Of a DNA stretch of 64,000 nt, positions 38,340-47,893 are shown piece by piece. The position numbers and the translations under genes are program-made. Each line of letters opens with the position of its first letter. Position 1 is the stretch's first letter. Source of the DNA: Arthrobacter pullicola (GTDB lineage Bacteria > Actinomycetota > Actinomycetes > Actinomycetales > Micrococcaceae); contig NZ_JACSQC010000007.1 in NCBI RefSeq assembly GCF_014836875.1, positions 64,555 to 128,554 on the forward strand. Direction: 5' to 3'. The notes under the pieces are model-generated. The model was not told the DNA's origin. It searched no databases and was given only the letters and a program-made list of their open reading frames with translations.

Positions 38340-39704
38340 GTGACTTCCTCCACCCCTGATGTACGTTCCGACCAGCCGTTTTCGGCCCTGCGCACAATCG
38401 ACCTGCGCGGCAGGGAGCTTTCCCCGGCCGAGCTGAAGGCGGCCATGCCGCGGGCCGGCACCAGCACAGACACCGCGGCTGCTGCGGTTACCGCGATCAT
38501 TGACGACGTCCGCACCCGCGGCTTTGCCGCCCTGGCGGACCTGGCGTCGAAGTTCGACGGCGTTGAGCAGGTGCATCCGCTGGTCCCGCGGGAGGCGCTT
38601 CGTGCCGCCCTGGACGGTTTGGATCCCGAGGTGCGCGCGGGCCTGGAAGAATCCATTCGCCGGGCCCGGATCTTCGCCGAGGCCCAGCGTCCCGGGGATG
38701 TTGGGGTGGCCATTGCAGACGGTGCCACGGTCACCCAGCGCTGGGTCCCGGTTCGCCGGGTGGGGCTCTATGTTCCGGGCGGTCTGGCCGTCTACCCGTC
38801 CTCCGTGGTGATGAACGTGGTGCCGGCACAGGCAGCCGGGGTGGCCTCACTGGCGCTGGCGTCTCCTCCGCAGAAGGAATTCGGCGGACTGCCGCACCCC
38901 ACCATCCTCGCGGCTGCGGAGCTGCTGGGCATCGACGAGGTCTACGCCGTCGGCGGTGCCCAGGCCATCGCGGCGTTCGCCTACGGCATCCCTGCCAGCG
39001 CCGGCGGACCGGGGCTGGAACCGGTTAACGTCGTCACCGGCCCGGGCAATGTCTTTGTGGCGACCGCCAAGCGGCTGGTCAAGGGGGTAGTGGGCATCGA
39101 TGCCGAGGCCGGTCCCACCGAAATCGCCGTGCTGGCCGATGCCACTGCCGATCCCCGGCTTGTAGCGGCGGACCTGATCAGCCAGGCCGAGCACGATCCC
39201 AACGCCGCCTCTGTTCTTGTCACCGATTCGCCGGAGCTTGCCGGCGCCGTCCGGGCCGAGCTGGATGTCCAGGTGCCGGCCACCAAGCACTCAGAACGCG
39301 TGCGGACCGCACTGTCGGGACGGCAGTCCGCCGTCGTGCTGGTGGACGGCCTGGAAGCCGGAATTGCCGTCTGCAACGCGTACGGGGCCGAACACCTGGA
39401 AGTCCAGACCGCTGACGCACCGGCTGCCGCCGCACGGATTACCAGCGCCGGGGCGATCTTCGTCGGCAGCTACAGCCCGGTCAGCCTGGGTGACTACTGC
39501 TCCGGCTCCAACCACGTTCTTCCTACTGCCGGAACCGCAGCGTTTTCCTCCGGCCTGAACGTCACCACGTTTATGCGCGCCATCCAGGTCATCGACTACA
39601 GCCGTGAAGCGCTGCGCGAGGTCAGCGGGCACGTGGTGGCCCTCTCCCGTGCCGAGGACCTCCCGGCACACGGTGACGCCGTGAGCATCCGGTTCGCGGG
39701 GTAA
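38340..39704 (+). CDS. hisD: Histidinol dehydrogenase
   Basis: 454 residues. It carries out the last two oxidation steps of histidine synthesis (histidinol to histidine). Visible motifs are [84 protein letters not shown] and [12 protein letters not shown], which include the zinc ligands and the catalytic Glu/His. GTG 38340 is chosen because it is 7 nt after the TAGAAT box; an in-frame start at 38310 would lie within the end of dnaE and add unconserved residues. Other his genes are not in the window. Confidence 0.95.
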   Translation: MTSSTPDVRSDQPFSALRTIDLRGRELSPAELKAAMPRAGTSTDTAAAAVTAIIDDVRTRGFAALADLASKFDGVEQVHPLVPREALRAALDGLDPEVRAGLEESIRRARIFAEAQRPGDVGVAIADGATVTQRWVPVRRVGLYVPGGLAVYPSSVVMNVVPAQAAGVASLALASPPQKEFGGLPHPTILAAAELLGIDEVYAVGGAQAIAAFAYGIPASAGGPGLEPVNVVTGPGNVFVATAKRLVKGVVGIDAEAGPTEIAVLADATADPRLVAADLISQAEHDPNAASVLVTDSPELAGAVRAELDVQVPATKHSERVRTALSGRQSAVVLVDGLEAGIAVCNAYGAEHLEVQTADAPAAAARITSAGAIFVGSYSPVSLGDYCSGSNHVLPTAGTAAFSSGLNVTTFMRAIQVIDYSREALREVSGHVVALSRAEDLPAHGDAVSIRFAG

Positions 39705-39807
39705 GGTGCCCCGCGCCGTCCGGCCGTCCGCTGTAGATTAGCCCTACGACTGCTTATAAACGGGGTGCGCGAAGTATCCCGCCGCCTGCGCCTGAAAGGA
39801 CCAAGGA

Positions 39808-40305
39808 ATGTACTGTCCGTTCTGCCGGAACGCTGACTCCAGGGTTGTGGACAGCCGCCTGGCCGATGACGGTTCCGCGATCCGCCGCCGCCGGCAATGC
39901 CCGGAATGCGGACGGCGTTTCAGCACCGTGGAAACCACCAGCCTCAGCGTCATCAAACGCTCCGGTGTGGCCGAGCCCTTCAGCCGCAGCAAGGTGATCA
40001 ACGGCGCCCGCAAGGCCTGCCAGGGCCGTCCCGTCAGCGAGGATGACCTGGCGCTGCTGGCCCAGGAAGTGGAGGAGACCATCCGCGCCTCCGGTGTCGC
40101 TGAGATCCAGGCACACGAGGTTGGGCTGGCTATCCTGCAGCCGCTGCAGAAGCTGGACCAGGTGGCCTACCTCCGGTTCGCCAGCGTCTACCAGTCCTTC
40201 GAGTCACTGGAGGACTTTGAGGCTGCCATCGCGGCGCTGCGCGCCGAGTCGGCCCGGGTGGGCAGTGTTCCCGCCGGTGCCCAGCGCCCGCTCACGGCTC
40301 AGTAA
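39808..40305 (+). CDS. nrdR: Transcriptional repressor NrdR
   Basis: 165 residues. The zinc ribbon is formed by Cys3, Cys6, Cys31 and Cys34 ([10 protein letters not shown] and [10 protein letters not shown]), followed by an ATP-cone domain ([53 protein letters not shown]). NrdR senses ATP/dATP and represses ribonucleotide reductase genes. AAGGA precedes the ATG. TAGATT at 39733-39738 may be its -10. It ends before a bidirectional terminator. No NrdR box was recognised in the window, so its targets lie elsewhere. Confidence 0.96.
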   Translation: MYCPFCRNADSRVVDSRLADDGSAIRRRRQCPECGRRFSTVETTSLSVIKRSGVAEPFSRSKVINGARKACQGRPVSEDDLALLAQEVEETIRASGVAEIQAHEVGLAILQPLQKLDQVAYLRFASVYQSFESLEDFEAAIAALRAESARVGSVPAGAQRPLTAQ

Positions 40306-40338
40306 CGAGGCGAATGCAGTAAGCCAAACCGCGCAGAA

Positions 40339-40371
40339 AACCCCGGCCGCTGCAGCGCAGCGGCCGGGGTT
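40339..40371. terminator. Bidirectional terminator between nrdR and ppgK
   Basis: A 14-bp perfect stem (40339-40352 with 40358-40371, loop of 5) sits between convergent genes. On the minus strand it is followed by TTTT. Confidence 0.85.
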
Positions 40372-40384
40372 CACTGGGCAGGAC

Positions 40385-41182
40385 TTACTTCAGGTAGTTG
40401 AAGTGCAGCGCCGCCTGGAGCGCGCCTCCGACGATGCCGGCGTTGTTCTTCAGGCTGGCGGTGACCAGGGGGGTGCGCAGGTCCAGCATCGGCAGGAAGT
40501 CCTCGCTGCGCTTGGAGATGCCGCCCCCAATGATGAAGAGGTCGGGGGAGAAGAGGAACTCCACGTGGGAGAAGTAGCGCTGCAGGCGCTTGGCATACTC
40601 TTCCCAGGAAATATCGTCCCGCTCGCGTGCTGAGGCCGAGGCGCGGGTCTCCGCGTCGTAGCCGTCGATTTCCAGATGGCCGAGTTCTGCGTTGGGCACC
40701 AGGCGTCCATTGGAGATCAGGGCCGAGCCGATTCCGGTGCCCAGTGTGATGACCAGGACCGTTCCCTGAACGCCCTTGCCGGCGCCGTAGCGTGCCTCGG
40801 CAAGGCCCGCGGCGTCGGCGTCGTTCATGACCTGAACTTCGCGGTTGAGCGCCTTGGTGAGCAGGGCATCGACGTCGGTATCCACCCAGCTCTTATCCAC
40901 GTTGGCCGCCGAACGGGCCACACCGTGCTGGATGATCGCCGGGAAGGTCACGCCGACGGGCACCTCGGTCCCGGGACCGTCCGGACGGGAGGAGAGCTCC
41001 GCAACGATCTGGCCGACAACGCCCGCCACAGCCTCGGGGGTGGCCGGCTGCGGGGTCGGAATCCGGAAGCGTTCGCCGATCAGCTTGCCCTTGGCAAGAT
41101 CAACGATTCCGCCCTTGATCCCGGTGCCGCCGATGTCGATCCCGATGACGGCGTCGTGCTTGGTCTTATGCTTCTTGGCCAT
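40385..41182 (-). CDS. ppgK: Polyphosphate glucokinase
   Basis: 265 residues, ROK fold: AVIGIDIGGTGIKGGIVDL at the start, VQVMNDADAAGLAEARYG, VITLGTGIGSALISNGRLVP, NAELGHLEIDG. There is no CxCGxxGCxE zinc motif, which fits the PpgK subgroup rather than ATP glucokinases. PpgK uses inorganic polyphosphate (and often ATP) to phosphorylate glucose; a related Arthrobacter enzyme is known as a polyphosphate/ATP glucomannokinase, so mannose could also be a substrate. GGAG lies 4 nt before the ATG. It ends in a shared terminator with nrdR. Confidence 0.92.
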   Translation of the reverse strand: MAKKHKTKHDAVIGIDIGGTGIKGGIVDLAKGKLIGERFRIPTPQPATPEAVAGVVGQIVAELSSRPDGPGTEVPVGVTFPAIIQHGVARSAANVDKSWVDTDVDALLTKALNREVQVMNDADAAGLAEARYGAGKGVQGTVLVITLGTGIGSALISNGRLVPNAELGHLEIDGYDAETRASASARERDDISWEEYAKRLQRYFSHVEFLFSPDLFIIGGGISKRSEDFLPMLDLRTPLVTASLKNNAGIVGGALQAALHFNYLK

Positions 41183-41207
41183 GGTTCTCCAGTGCTAGGG
41201 CGTAACG

Positions 41208-42086
41208 CTACGGAAGGGTCAGGATTTCAGCACCGCTGTCGGTGACGAGCAGCGTGTGTTCGAACTGTGCGGTGCGCTTCCGGTCCTTCGTCAGAACGGT
41301 CCAGTTGTCGTCCCACATGTCCCACTCAACGGTCCCGAGAGTGAGCATAGGCTCTATGGTAAACACCATCCCGGTTTCGATGAGGCGGCTGTAGGCGGGC
41401 GCGGCGTCGTAATGCGGGATGATCAGGCCGGTGTGGAAGGCTTCACCCACGCCGTGACCGGTGAAATCGCGCACCACGCCGTAGCCGAAGCGCTTGGCGT
41501 AGGACTCGATGGTCCGGCCGATGACGTTGATTTCACGGCCCGGCATCACTGCCTTGATGGCGCGGCGGAGGGATTCGGCCGTCCGCTCGACCAGGAGCCG
41601 GGATTCCTCATCCACGTCTCCGACCAGGAAAGTGAAGTTCGTGTCGCCGTGGACGCCGTTGATGAACGCGGTGATGTCCACGTTGACGATGTCGCCGTCT
41701 TCCAGGACCGTCGTGTCGGGGATGCCGTGGCAGATCACCTCGTTGACGGAGGTGCAGATCGACTTGGGGAAATGCCGGTAGCCCAGGGTCGAGGGGTATG
41801 CCCGGTGGTCCAGCAGGAACTCGTGGGCTACCGCGTCCAGGGCATCGGTGGTGACGCCCGGCTTGATGTGGTTGCCGACTTCCACGATTGCCTGGGCCGC
41901 GATCCGGCTGGCGATGCGGATCTTTTCGATGGTCTCCGCGGTCTTGACCTCGGATCCGGTGAATTTCGCCGGCGCTTCCTTGCCCACATATTCAGGGCGG
42001 GGAATCGACGCCGGTACAGGACGGCGGGGGCCGACCGTTCCCGGCTGGAGGCGTCCAAGAGGTGCTGCAGCAATATTCTGGGGCAT
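41208..42086 (-). CDS. map: Methionine aminopeptidase, type I
   Basis: 292 residues. The five metal ligands are visible in [20 protein letters not shown] (two Asp), [15 protein letters not shown] (His), [10 protein letters not shown] (Glu) and the final [12 protein letters not shown] (Glu). The enzyme removes the initiator Met from nascent proteins. About 40 N-terminal residues, including [18 protein letters not shown], form the Pro-rich extension of the actinobacterial MetAP1c class, thought to contact the ribosome. The ATG is 7 nt after TAAGAT, so the message is probably leaderless. Confidence 0.95.
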   Translation of the reverse strand: MPQNIAAAPLGRLQPGTVGPRRPVPASIPRPEYVGKEAPAKFTGSEVKTAETIEKIRIASRIAAQAIVEVGNHIKPGVTTDALDAVAHEFLLDHRAYPSTLGYRHFPKSICTSVNEVICHGIPDTTVLEDGDIVNVDITAFINGVHGDTNFTFLVGDVDEESRLLVERTAESLRRAIKAVMPGREINVIGRTIESYAKRFGYGVVRDFTGHGVGEAFHTGLIIPHYDAAPAYSRLIETGMVFTIEPMLTLGTVEWDMWDDNWTVLTKDRKRTAQFEHTLLVTDSGAEILTLP

Positions 42087-42093
42087 AGTATCG

Positions 42094-42099
42094 ATCTTA
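42094..42099 (-). promoter_or_regulatory. -10 box (TAAGAT) for leaderless map
   Basis: On the minus strand TAAGAT is followed by CGATACT and then the ATG (7 nt). Confidence 0.6.
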
Positions 42100-42190
42100 T
42101 CGCCAGCGCTTCGTGCCGCCGCATGGGCGGGACGATGTGCACTGTCCGTCAGCTCATGCGGAGCACGGACGCTTAACAGGAGGAGGGCCC

Positions 42191-42352
42191 ATGGCCGAGT
42201 ACTGGTTCAACGTGCAGACCCACGAAGTCGAGGTTGGCCCGCAGTCGGACTGGACAAAGCTGATCGGCCCCTACCCGACACGGGAAGAGGCCGAGCTGGC
42301 ACTGCAGAAGGTCAAGGCCCGGAATGAGGCCTGGGACAAGGACGAAGACTGA
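42191..42352 (+). CDS. SPOR-like small protein of unknown function
   Basis: 53 residues: starts [20 protein letters not shown], then [20 protein letters not shown] and an acidic end. The ATG has a strong AGGAGGG upstream. The pattern of an aromatic strand, a GPY-TREEA turn and a helix resembles half of a SPOR peptidoglycan-binding domain, but there is no signal peptide or membrane helix, so it should stay in the cytoplasm. Short proteins of this type are widespread in actinobacteria. It sits divergent from map and convergent with panB. The function is unknown. Confidence 0.75.
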   Translation: MAEYWFNVQTHEVEVGPQSDWTKLIGPYPTREEAELALQKVKARNEAWDKDED

Positions 42353-42398
42353 TCCCGGCTGTGGTGTTCCGGCTGTATTTGTTCCGGCTGCGGGTGGT

Positions 42399-43253
42399 CT
42401 AGAAGCTGTGCTCCGGGCCGGGGAAGGTGCCGCTGCGCACCTCGTCGGCGAATTCACGGGCGGCCGTTGAGAGCACCGAGCGGACGTCGGCGTAGGCCTT
42501 CACGAACCGCGGGGTCTTGCCGCCGCCCATTCCGGCCATGTCCTGCCAGACCAGCACCTGCCCGGTCGTGGCGTTGCCGGCGCCGATGCCGATGGTCGGG
42601 ACCGGAACTGCGGCCTCCACTGCGGCGGCCACTTCGGCGGGCACCATTTCCATCAGGACGCAGAACGCTCCGGCTTCCACGAGGGCGACGGCGTCATCCA
42701 CTACGGCCTGCGCAGCAGAGCCGCGTCCCTGGATCTTGTACCCGCCCAGGGCGTGCTCACTCTGCGGCGTGAAACCGATGTGCGCCATCACGGGGATGCC
42801 GGCAGCGGTCATTGCCTTGACGTGGTCGGCGTAGTGCGCGCCGCCTTCCATCTTGACTGCCTGGACGCCGGCTTCCTTCATCAGCCGGACCGAAGACTCG
42901 ATGGCCTGGGCGGGGGAGACCTCGTAGGAACCGAACGGCAGGTCACAGACGATCAGGGCACGCCTGGCGCCGGCGGACACGGACTTGGCGAACACGATCA
43001 TCTCGTCCAGCGTGATGGGCAGGGTCGTTTCATGGCCCATGACATTGTTCGCCGCGGAATCGCCAATAAGCAGGGTCTCGATGCCGGCTTCGTCGAAGAT
43101 GGACGCCGTGTACTGGTCGTAGGCAGTGAGCATGGCAAACTTGCCACCGCTGTCCTTGAGCTGCTGGAGGTAGGAAATCCGTACGCGCTTAGGCGGGACA
43201 GGAGTCTGGGCCTTGTCTGTGCCGTACGGTTTGGGCTGTTCAGCGCTGGTCAT
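42399..43253 (-). CDS. panB: 3-methyl-2-oxobutanoate hydroxymethyltransferase
   Basis: 284 residues, (beta/alpha)8 fold. Motifs: FAMLTAYDQYTASIFDEAGI, LLIGDSAANNVMGHETT with the metal-binding Asp, VCDLPFGSYE, MAHIGFTPQSEHALGGYKIQ split before QGRG, and IGIGAGNATTGQVLVWQDM. It makes ketopantoate, the first committed step to pantothenate and CoA. The ATG is 6 nt after TAGGCT on the minus strand. panB also lies next to glnA2 in M. tuberculosis (Rv2225, Rv2222c). Confidence 0.95.
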   Translation of the reverse strand: MTSAEQPKPYGTDKAQTPVPPKRVRISYLQQLKDSGGKFAMLTAYDQYTASIFDEAGIETLLIGDSAANNVMGHETTLPITLDEMIVFAKSVSAGARRALIVCDLPFGSYEVSPAQAIESSVRLMKEAGVQAVKMEGGAHYADHVKAMTAAGIPVMAHIGFTPQSEHALGGYKIQGRGSAAQAVVDDAVALVEAGAFCVLMEMVPAEVAAAVEAAVPVPTIGIGAGNATTGQVLVWQDMAGMGGGKTPRFVKAYADVRSVLSTAAREFADEVRSGTFPGPEHSF

Positions 43254-43259
43254 CCTTCG

Positions 43260-43265
43260 AGCCTA
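43260..43265 (-). promoter_or_regulatory. -10 box (TAGGCT) upstream of panB
   Basis: TAGGCT is followed by CGAAGG and the ATG. AAGG is too close to act as a normal ribosome-binding site, so a leaderless start is more likely. Confidence 0.5.
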
Positions 43266-43414
43266 CTAAACCTTGGGCCCGCCGGACGGCCCGCCCGCTC
43301 TCGAAGCGGCACGTAATGTCCGCACCACACCACCCGACCGGGCCGGAAATTCGTCCCGGGCTGGGTAGAGTAATTTCAGATCCGCGTAAGCGTCCACAGC
43401 GAAAGAGGTACGGC

Positions 43415-44755
43415 ATGAACCGCCAGCAGGAATTCGTTCTGCGAACGATCGAAGAGCGCGACGTGCGGTTCGTCCGGCTGTGGTTCACCGACGTCGTGGG
43501 TTCCATGAAATCCGTAGCGCTGGCACCTGCCGAAGTGGAGGGCGCTTTCGAGGAAGGACTGGGGTTTGACGGTTCCTCGATCGAGGGCCTGGCCCGGGTT
43601 TTTGAATCGGACATGCTGGCGCAGCCCGATCCCTCCACCTTCCAGATCCTGCCCTGGCGCGGTGACGAGGAGCAGACCTCCCGGATGTTCTGCGACATCC
43701 TCACCCCGGACGGGCAGCCTTCCGCCGCCGACCCCCGCAACGTCCTGAAGCGGCAGCTGGCCAAGGCCGCTGACATGGGCTTCACCTGCTACACCCATCC
43801 GGAGATTGAGTTCTACCTGCTGAAGTCGGACCAGCCCGGGCCTGACGGCGAACCGGTTCCGGTGGACCAGGCAGGCTACTTCGACCACGTTCCCGGCGGC
43901 GTGGCCCAGGATTTCCGCCGCACGGCCGTGTCCATGCTGGAAGCCGTGGGTATCTCCGTGGAATTCAGCCACCATGAGGCCGGCCCCGGGCAGAACGAGA
44001 TCGACCTGCGTTACGCCGATGCGCTGCAGACGGCGGACAACATCATGACCTTCCGGACCGTGGTCAAGGAAGTCGCGCTGATGACCAACTGCTACGCGAC
44101 GTTCATGCCGAAGCCGTTCACCGCCCACCCCGGATCCGGGATGCACACCCACTTCTCCCTGTTCGAGGGCGATTCCAATGCCTTCTTTGAAGCGGGAGCG
44201 GAGTTCCAGCTCTCCTCCACCGCCCGCCAGTTCATGGCCGGCATCCTGCGCCACGCACCGGAATTCACTGCCGTGACCAACCAGTTCGTGAACTCCTACA
44301 AGCGTCTCTGGGGCGGAGGCGAAGCTCCCAGCTACCTGTCCTGGGGACACAACAACCGCTCGGCCCTGCTGCGGGTGCCGCTGTACAAGCCGGGCAAGGG
44401 ACAGTCCGCACGGATCGAATACCGCGGCATTGACTCCGCGGCCAACCCGTATCTTTCCTACGCCGTACTGCTTGGTGCCGGCCTGAAGGGCATCGAGGAA
44501 GGCTACGAACTGCCGCCGGGCGCCGAGGATGACATCGAGTCCCTGAGCGCCGCTGAACGCCGCGCCATGGGGCACTCGCCCCTGCCGTCCAGCCTGCATG
44601 ACGCGATCCGCGTGATGGAGGATTCCGAACTGGTGGCGGACATCCTCGGTGAGCAGGTGTTTGAGAACTTCCTGCGCAACAAGCAGGCGGACTGGAACGA
44701 GTACCGCCAGCAGGTCACCGCGTTCGAGCTGAAGAAGAACCTGAGCATCCTCTAG
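43415..44755 (+). CDS. glnA2: Glutamine synthetase, GlnA2 type (GSI-alpha)
   Basis: 446 residues from ATG 43415 with AAAGAGG upstream. GS signatures: FDGSSIEGLARVFESDM, EIEFYLLK, EFSHHEAGPGQNEIDLRY, KPFTAHPGSGMHTHFSLF, RLWGGGEAPSYLSWGHNN and RIEYRGIDSAANPYL. The GSI-beta adenylylation motif (LYxLPxEE) is replaced by GYELPPGAEDD, and the length is shorter, as in the GSI-alpha GlnA2 of mycobacteria and Streptomyces. It sits directly upstream of glnE, but lacks the site GlnE modifies in GlnA1. The likely substrate is glutamate plus ammonia; some GlnA-like paralogues use polyamines instead. Confidence 0.9.
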   Translation: MNRQQEFVLRTIEERDVRFVRLWFTDVVGSMKSVALAPAEVEGAFEEGLGFDGSSIEGLARVFESDMLAQPDPSTFQILPWRGDEEQTSRMFCDILTPDGQPSAADPRNVLKRQLAKAADMGFTCYTHPEIEFYLLKSDQPGPDGEPVPVDQAGYFDHVPGGVAQDFRRTAVSMLEAVGISVEFSHHEAGPGQNEIDLRYADALQTADNIMTFRTVVKEVALMTNCYATFMPKPFTAHPGSGMHTHFSLFEGDSNAFFEAGAEFQLSSTARQFMAGILRHAPEFTAVTNQFVNSYKRLWGGGEAPSYLSWGHNNRSALLRVPLYKPGKGQSARIEYRGIDSAANPYLSYAVLLGAGLKGIEEGYELPPGAEDDIESLSAAERRAMGHSPLPSSLHDAIRVMEDSELVADILGEQVFENFLRNKQADWNEYRQQVTAFELKKNLSIL

Positions 44756-44768
44756 CGAAAGCGCCGCC

Positions 44769-47700
44769 ATGAGCCTGACCAGACGCCTGATCGCAGCCGG
44801 ATTCACCGACTTGGAGAAGAGCGAACGGTTCCTCGGTGCGCCCGAACTCGCCGGCATCGACGAGGAGACACTTTTTACCGGATTTGCCCGGGCGGCGAAT
44901 CCGGACATGGCACTGCAGTCCCTGGTCCGGCTGCTGAGCCGGGTCCCGTCGCTGGGAGAACTGGTGAACGCGGGTCCGGACCGCAGCGAGGCCCTGTTCC
45001 GCGTGCTGGGGGCCTCCGAAGCGCTGGCTGAGTTCGTCATGCGGCATCCGGAGAACGCGGACCTGCTCGACACCGCCCTCTCCGCGGAACCTCCGGAAGT
45101 TCCGGCCCGGACCCTGCGGGCATCGCTGCTGGAATCTGTCCAGGCCGGCACCGGCCCGAATCCCGTGGCGGGGCTGACGGGGACTGACGCCTACGTGCAG
45201 CTGAGGACCCGGTACCGCCGCCACCTTCTGGAGCTGGCTGTCCGGGACCTTGGCGCTGCCTCTCCGGAGGACACCATGCCCGCCGTCGGCCGGGAGCTCG
45301 CGGATCTGGCCGCCGCCGCGCTGGAAGCCGCCCTGGCGGTTTCGCGGGCCGAACTCGCCGGATCCTTCGCACCGGCAGACGTCGCCGCCGTGCACCTGGC
45401 CGTCATTGGCATGGGCAAATGCGGCGCCAGTGAACTCAACTACATTTCCGATGTCGACGTCATCTACGTGATCGACGCACCGGAGCTGGACGAAGCCCTG
45501 GCCAGCCGGATCGGCACCGCCATGGCGGCGGGCATCTCCCGGGTCATCAATGCTTCGGCACCGGAACCGGGGCTGTGGGATGTGGATGCAAACCTGCGGC
45601 CGGAGGGAAAGGACGGCCCGCTGGTCCGGACCCTGGATTCGCACCTGCACTATTACCAGCGCTGGGCGCATACCTGGGAGTTCCAGGCACTGCTCAAGGC
45701 CCGGGCGATCGCGGGCGATCCGCAGCTGGGACGGCGCTACGAGGATGCGGTGGCCCCGCTGATCTGGTCCAGCTCGGAGCGGGAGAACTTCGTCGAATCC
45801 GTGCAGGCCATGCGGCGCCGGGTGACCGAGAACATCCCCTCCCACGAGGCGGCCCGGCAGATTAAGCTCGGCCCGGGCGGACTGCGGGACGTGGAGTTCA
45901 CCGTGCAGCTGCTGCAGCTGGTCCACGGACGGGTGGATGAGACTCTGCGCGTGCGCACCACCACCGCCGCAATCGCCGCGCTGAGCGAGGGTGGATACAT
46001 TGGCCGCGGGGACGCCGCGGACCTCGACGCCGCCTACCGTTACCTCCGGGTGCTGGAACACCGCATCCAGCTGGTGCACATGCGCCGCACCCATCTGATG
46101 CCGGAGGATCCGTCCGCGCTGCGGGCACTGTCCAAGTCCTCCGCGGGTTCCCTGCAGCTGGTGCGGCCCAGTGCGGAGCGGCTGCTGGAGACCTGGCAGC
46201 GGACCAAACGGCTGGTGCGCCGGCTGCACGAAAGCATCTTTTACCGCCCGCTGCTGAACACTGCCTCCAACCTCTCCGAGGACGAAGTCCGGCTCACCCC
46301 CGAAGCCGCCCAGGCCCGCCTCGCTGCGCTGGGGTATGCGGATCCCAAGGGCGCCATGCGGCACATCGAGGCCCTGACCAAGGGAATCAGCCGCCGGGCG
46401 GCCCTGCAGCGGCAGCTGCTGCCGGTGCTGCTGGGCTGGCTGGCGGACGGTGTCGATCCGGACGCCGGACTGCTTGGCTTCCGCCGGCTCAGCGAGTCAC
46501 TGGGAGACAGCCACTGGTACCTCGGCATGCTGCGGGACTCCTCAGCGGCCGGGGAGCGCCTCTGCCAGATTCTTTCCTCGAGCCGGTTCATCAGCGACCT
46601 GCTGGAAGTCTCCCCGGAATCCACGGCCTGGCTGGGCACGGACAAGGACCTGGTGCCCGTCGGGTTCGATGCCCTGTGGCAGGAGATGCGGGCCAAGATG
46701 TCCCGGCACCCCCGGCCCGGCGAAGCCGTGCGGCTCATCCGGCTGATCCGCCGCCGGGAGATGCTGCGGATTGCCCTGGCCGACAGCGCAGGGCTGCTCT
46801 CACAGGAGGAAGTGGGCAGGGCGCTGGCGGACAATGACCGCGCCGCCGTCCTGGGAACGCTGCACGCGGCGGAGAACGAGGTGTACGGCACGGAGGAACA
46901 GCTCACCGACATGCTGGTGGTGGCTATGGGCCGTCAGGGCGGCCGGGAAATCGGCTATGGTTCCGACGCCGACGTGCTTTATGTCCACCGCCCCCTTCCC
47001 GGAGCGGATGCGCAGGCAGCCCAGCGGCAGGCGGAGGGCATCGTCGGCCGGATTTCGTCCCTGCTGCAGCAGCCCTGCCAGCCGGCTGTGCTGGCAGAGC
47101 GGGTGCTGGAGCTTGACGCCGGACTGCGCCCCGAAGGACGGCAGGGGCCGCTGGTCCGCACCCTCGACTCCTACCGGGGGTACTACGAACGGTGGTCGCA
47201 GGCCTGGGAAGCCCAGGCGCTGCTCCGGGCCCGGCCGATGGCCGGCGACGACCGGCTGGCAGAGGATTTTATGTCGCTGATCGATCCGCTGCGCTATCCG
47301 GAGTCCCTGGATACGGCAGACGTCCGTGAAATCCGCCGGATCAAGGCCCGGGTCGAGTCAGAGCGGCTCCCGCGCGGCGCGGATCCCTCCAGGCACATCA
47401 AGCTGGGGCGCGGGGGACTCAGCGACGTCGAGTGGCTGGTCCAGCTCCTGCAGCTGAAACACGCCCGGTCCTACCCGGCGCTGCGCACCACAGCGACGCT
47501 CGCGGCGCTGGACGCGATTGGCGATGCAGGGTTCCTTCCGGACACGGATACGCAGATTCTGAGGGAGAGCTGGCTGCTGGCCAGCAGGATCCGTTGTGCA
47601 AATGTGATTCGGGGTGGGCGAAACGCCGACGTCCTGCCGTCCTCCCGCCGCGAACTTGAGGCTGTGGCCCGCTGGTGCGGCTACGCCGCAGGTCAGGGCG

Positions 47701-47792
47701 GGATTTTGGAAGAGGATTATCTCCGGCTGACGCGGCGCGCACGGGGTGTCTTCGAGCGCTATTTCTATGGTTACGGTGTCGGGGAAGGCTGA
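44769..47792 (+). CDS. glnE: Glutamine synthetase adenylyltransferase/deadenylylase
   Basis: 1007 residues, bifunctional with two nucleotidyltransferase halves. The N-terminal active site is GMGKCGASELNYISDVDVIY and the C-terminal one AMGRQGGREIGYGSDADVLY, each with the G-S-D-x-D pattern. PEGKDGPLVRTLDSHLHYYQ and the matching PEGRQGPLVRTLDSYRGYYE follow each catalytic centre. It adds or removes AMP on the regulatory tyrosine of GlnA1, tuning ammonia assimilation. It starts 13 nt after glnA2, with which it is probably co-transcribed. The target GlnA1 is encoded 4 kb downstream on the opposite strand. Confidence 0.95.
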   Translation: MSLTRRLIAAGFTDLEKSERFLGAPELAGIDEETLFTGFARAANPDMALQSLVRLLSRVPSLGELVNAGPDRSEALFRVLGASEALAEFVMRHPENADLLDTALSAEPPEVPARTLRASLLESVQAGTGPNPVAGLTGTDAYVQLRTRYRRHLLELAVRDLGAASPEDTMPAVGRELADLAAAALEAALAVSRAELAGSFAPADVAAVHLAVIGMGKCGASELNYISDVDVIYVIDAPELDEALASRIGTAMAAGISRVINASAPEPGLWDVDANLRPEGKDGPLVRTLDSHLHYYQRWAHTWEFQALLKARAIAGDPQLGRRYEDAVAPLIWSSSERENFVESVQAMRRRVTENIPSHEAARQIKLGPGGLRDVEFTVQLLQLVHGRVDETLRVRTTTAAIAALSEGGYIGRGDAADLDAAYRYLRVLEHRIQLVHMRRTHLMPEDPSALRALSKSSAGSLQLVRPSAERLLETWQRTKRLVRRLHESIFYRPLLNTASNLSEDEVRLTPEAAQARLAALGYADPKGAMRHIEALTKGISRRAALQRQLLPVLLGWLADGVDPDAGLLGFRRLSESLGDSHWYLGMLRDSSAAGERLCQILSSSRFISDLLEVSPESTAWLGTDKDLVPVGFDALWQEMRAKMSRHPRPGEAVRLIRLIRRREMLRIALADSAGLLSQEEVGRALADNDRAAVLGTLHAAENEVYGTEEQLTDMLVVAMGRQGGREIGYGSDADVLYVHRPLPGADAQAAQRQAEGIVGRISSLLQQPCQPAVLAERVLELDAGLRPEGRQGPLVRTLDSYRGYYERWSQAWEAQALLRARPMAGDDRLAEDFMSLIDPLRYPESLDTADVREIRRIKARVESERLPRGADPSRHIKLGRGGLSDVEWLVQLLQLKHARSYPALRTTATLAALDAIGDAGFLPDTDTQILRESWLLASRIRCANVIRGGRNADVLPSSRRELEAVARWCGYAAGQGGILEEDYLRLTRRARGVFERYFYGYGVGEG

Positions 47793-47893
47793 GCCGGGGC
47801 CTTGGCGGTAATTTGAGTGCCCGCTTTCCTAGTAAGGTTTTTGATGGCGTTTGCTGCGCATCGCCGCGAACCATTAGCTAGGAGACGTTTACT

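Noticed and set aside
43376-46364. Long minus-strand open frames opposite glnA2 and glnE
   Set aside because: Both plus-strand products carry complete conserved motifs; the antisense frames have none and no start signals.
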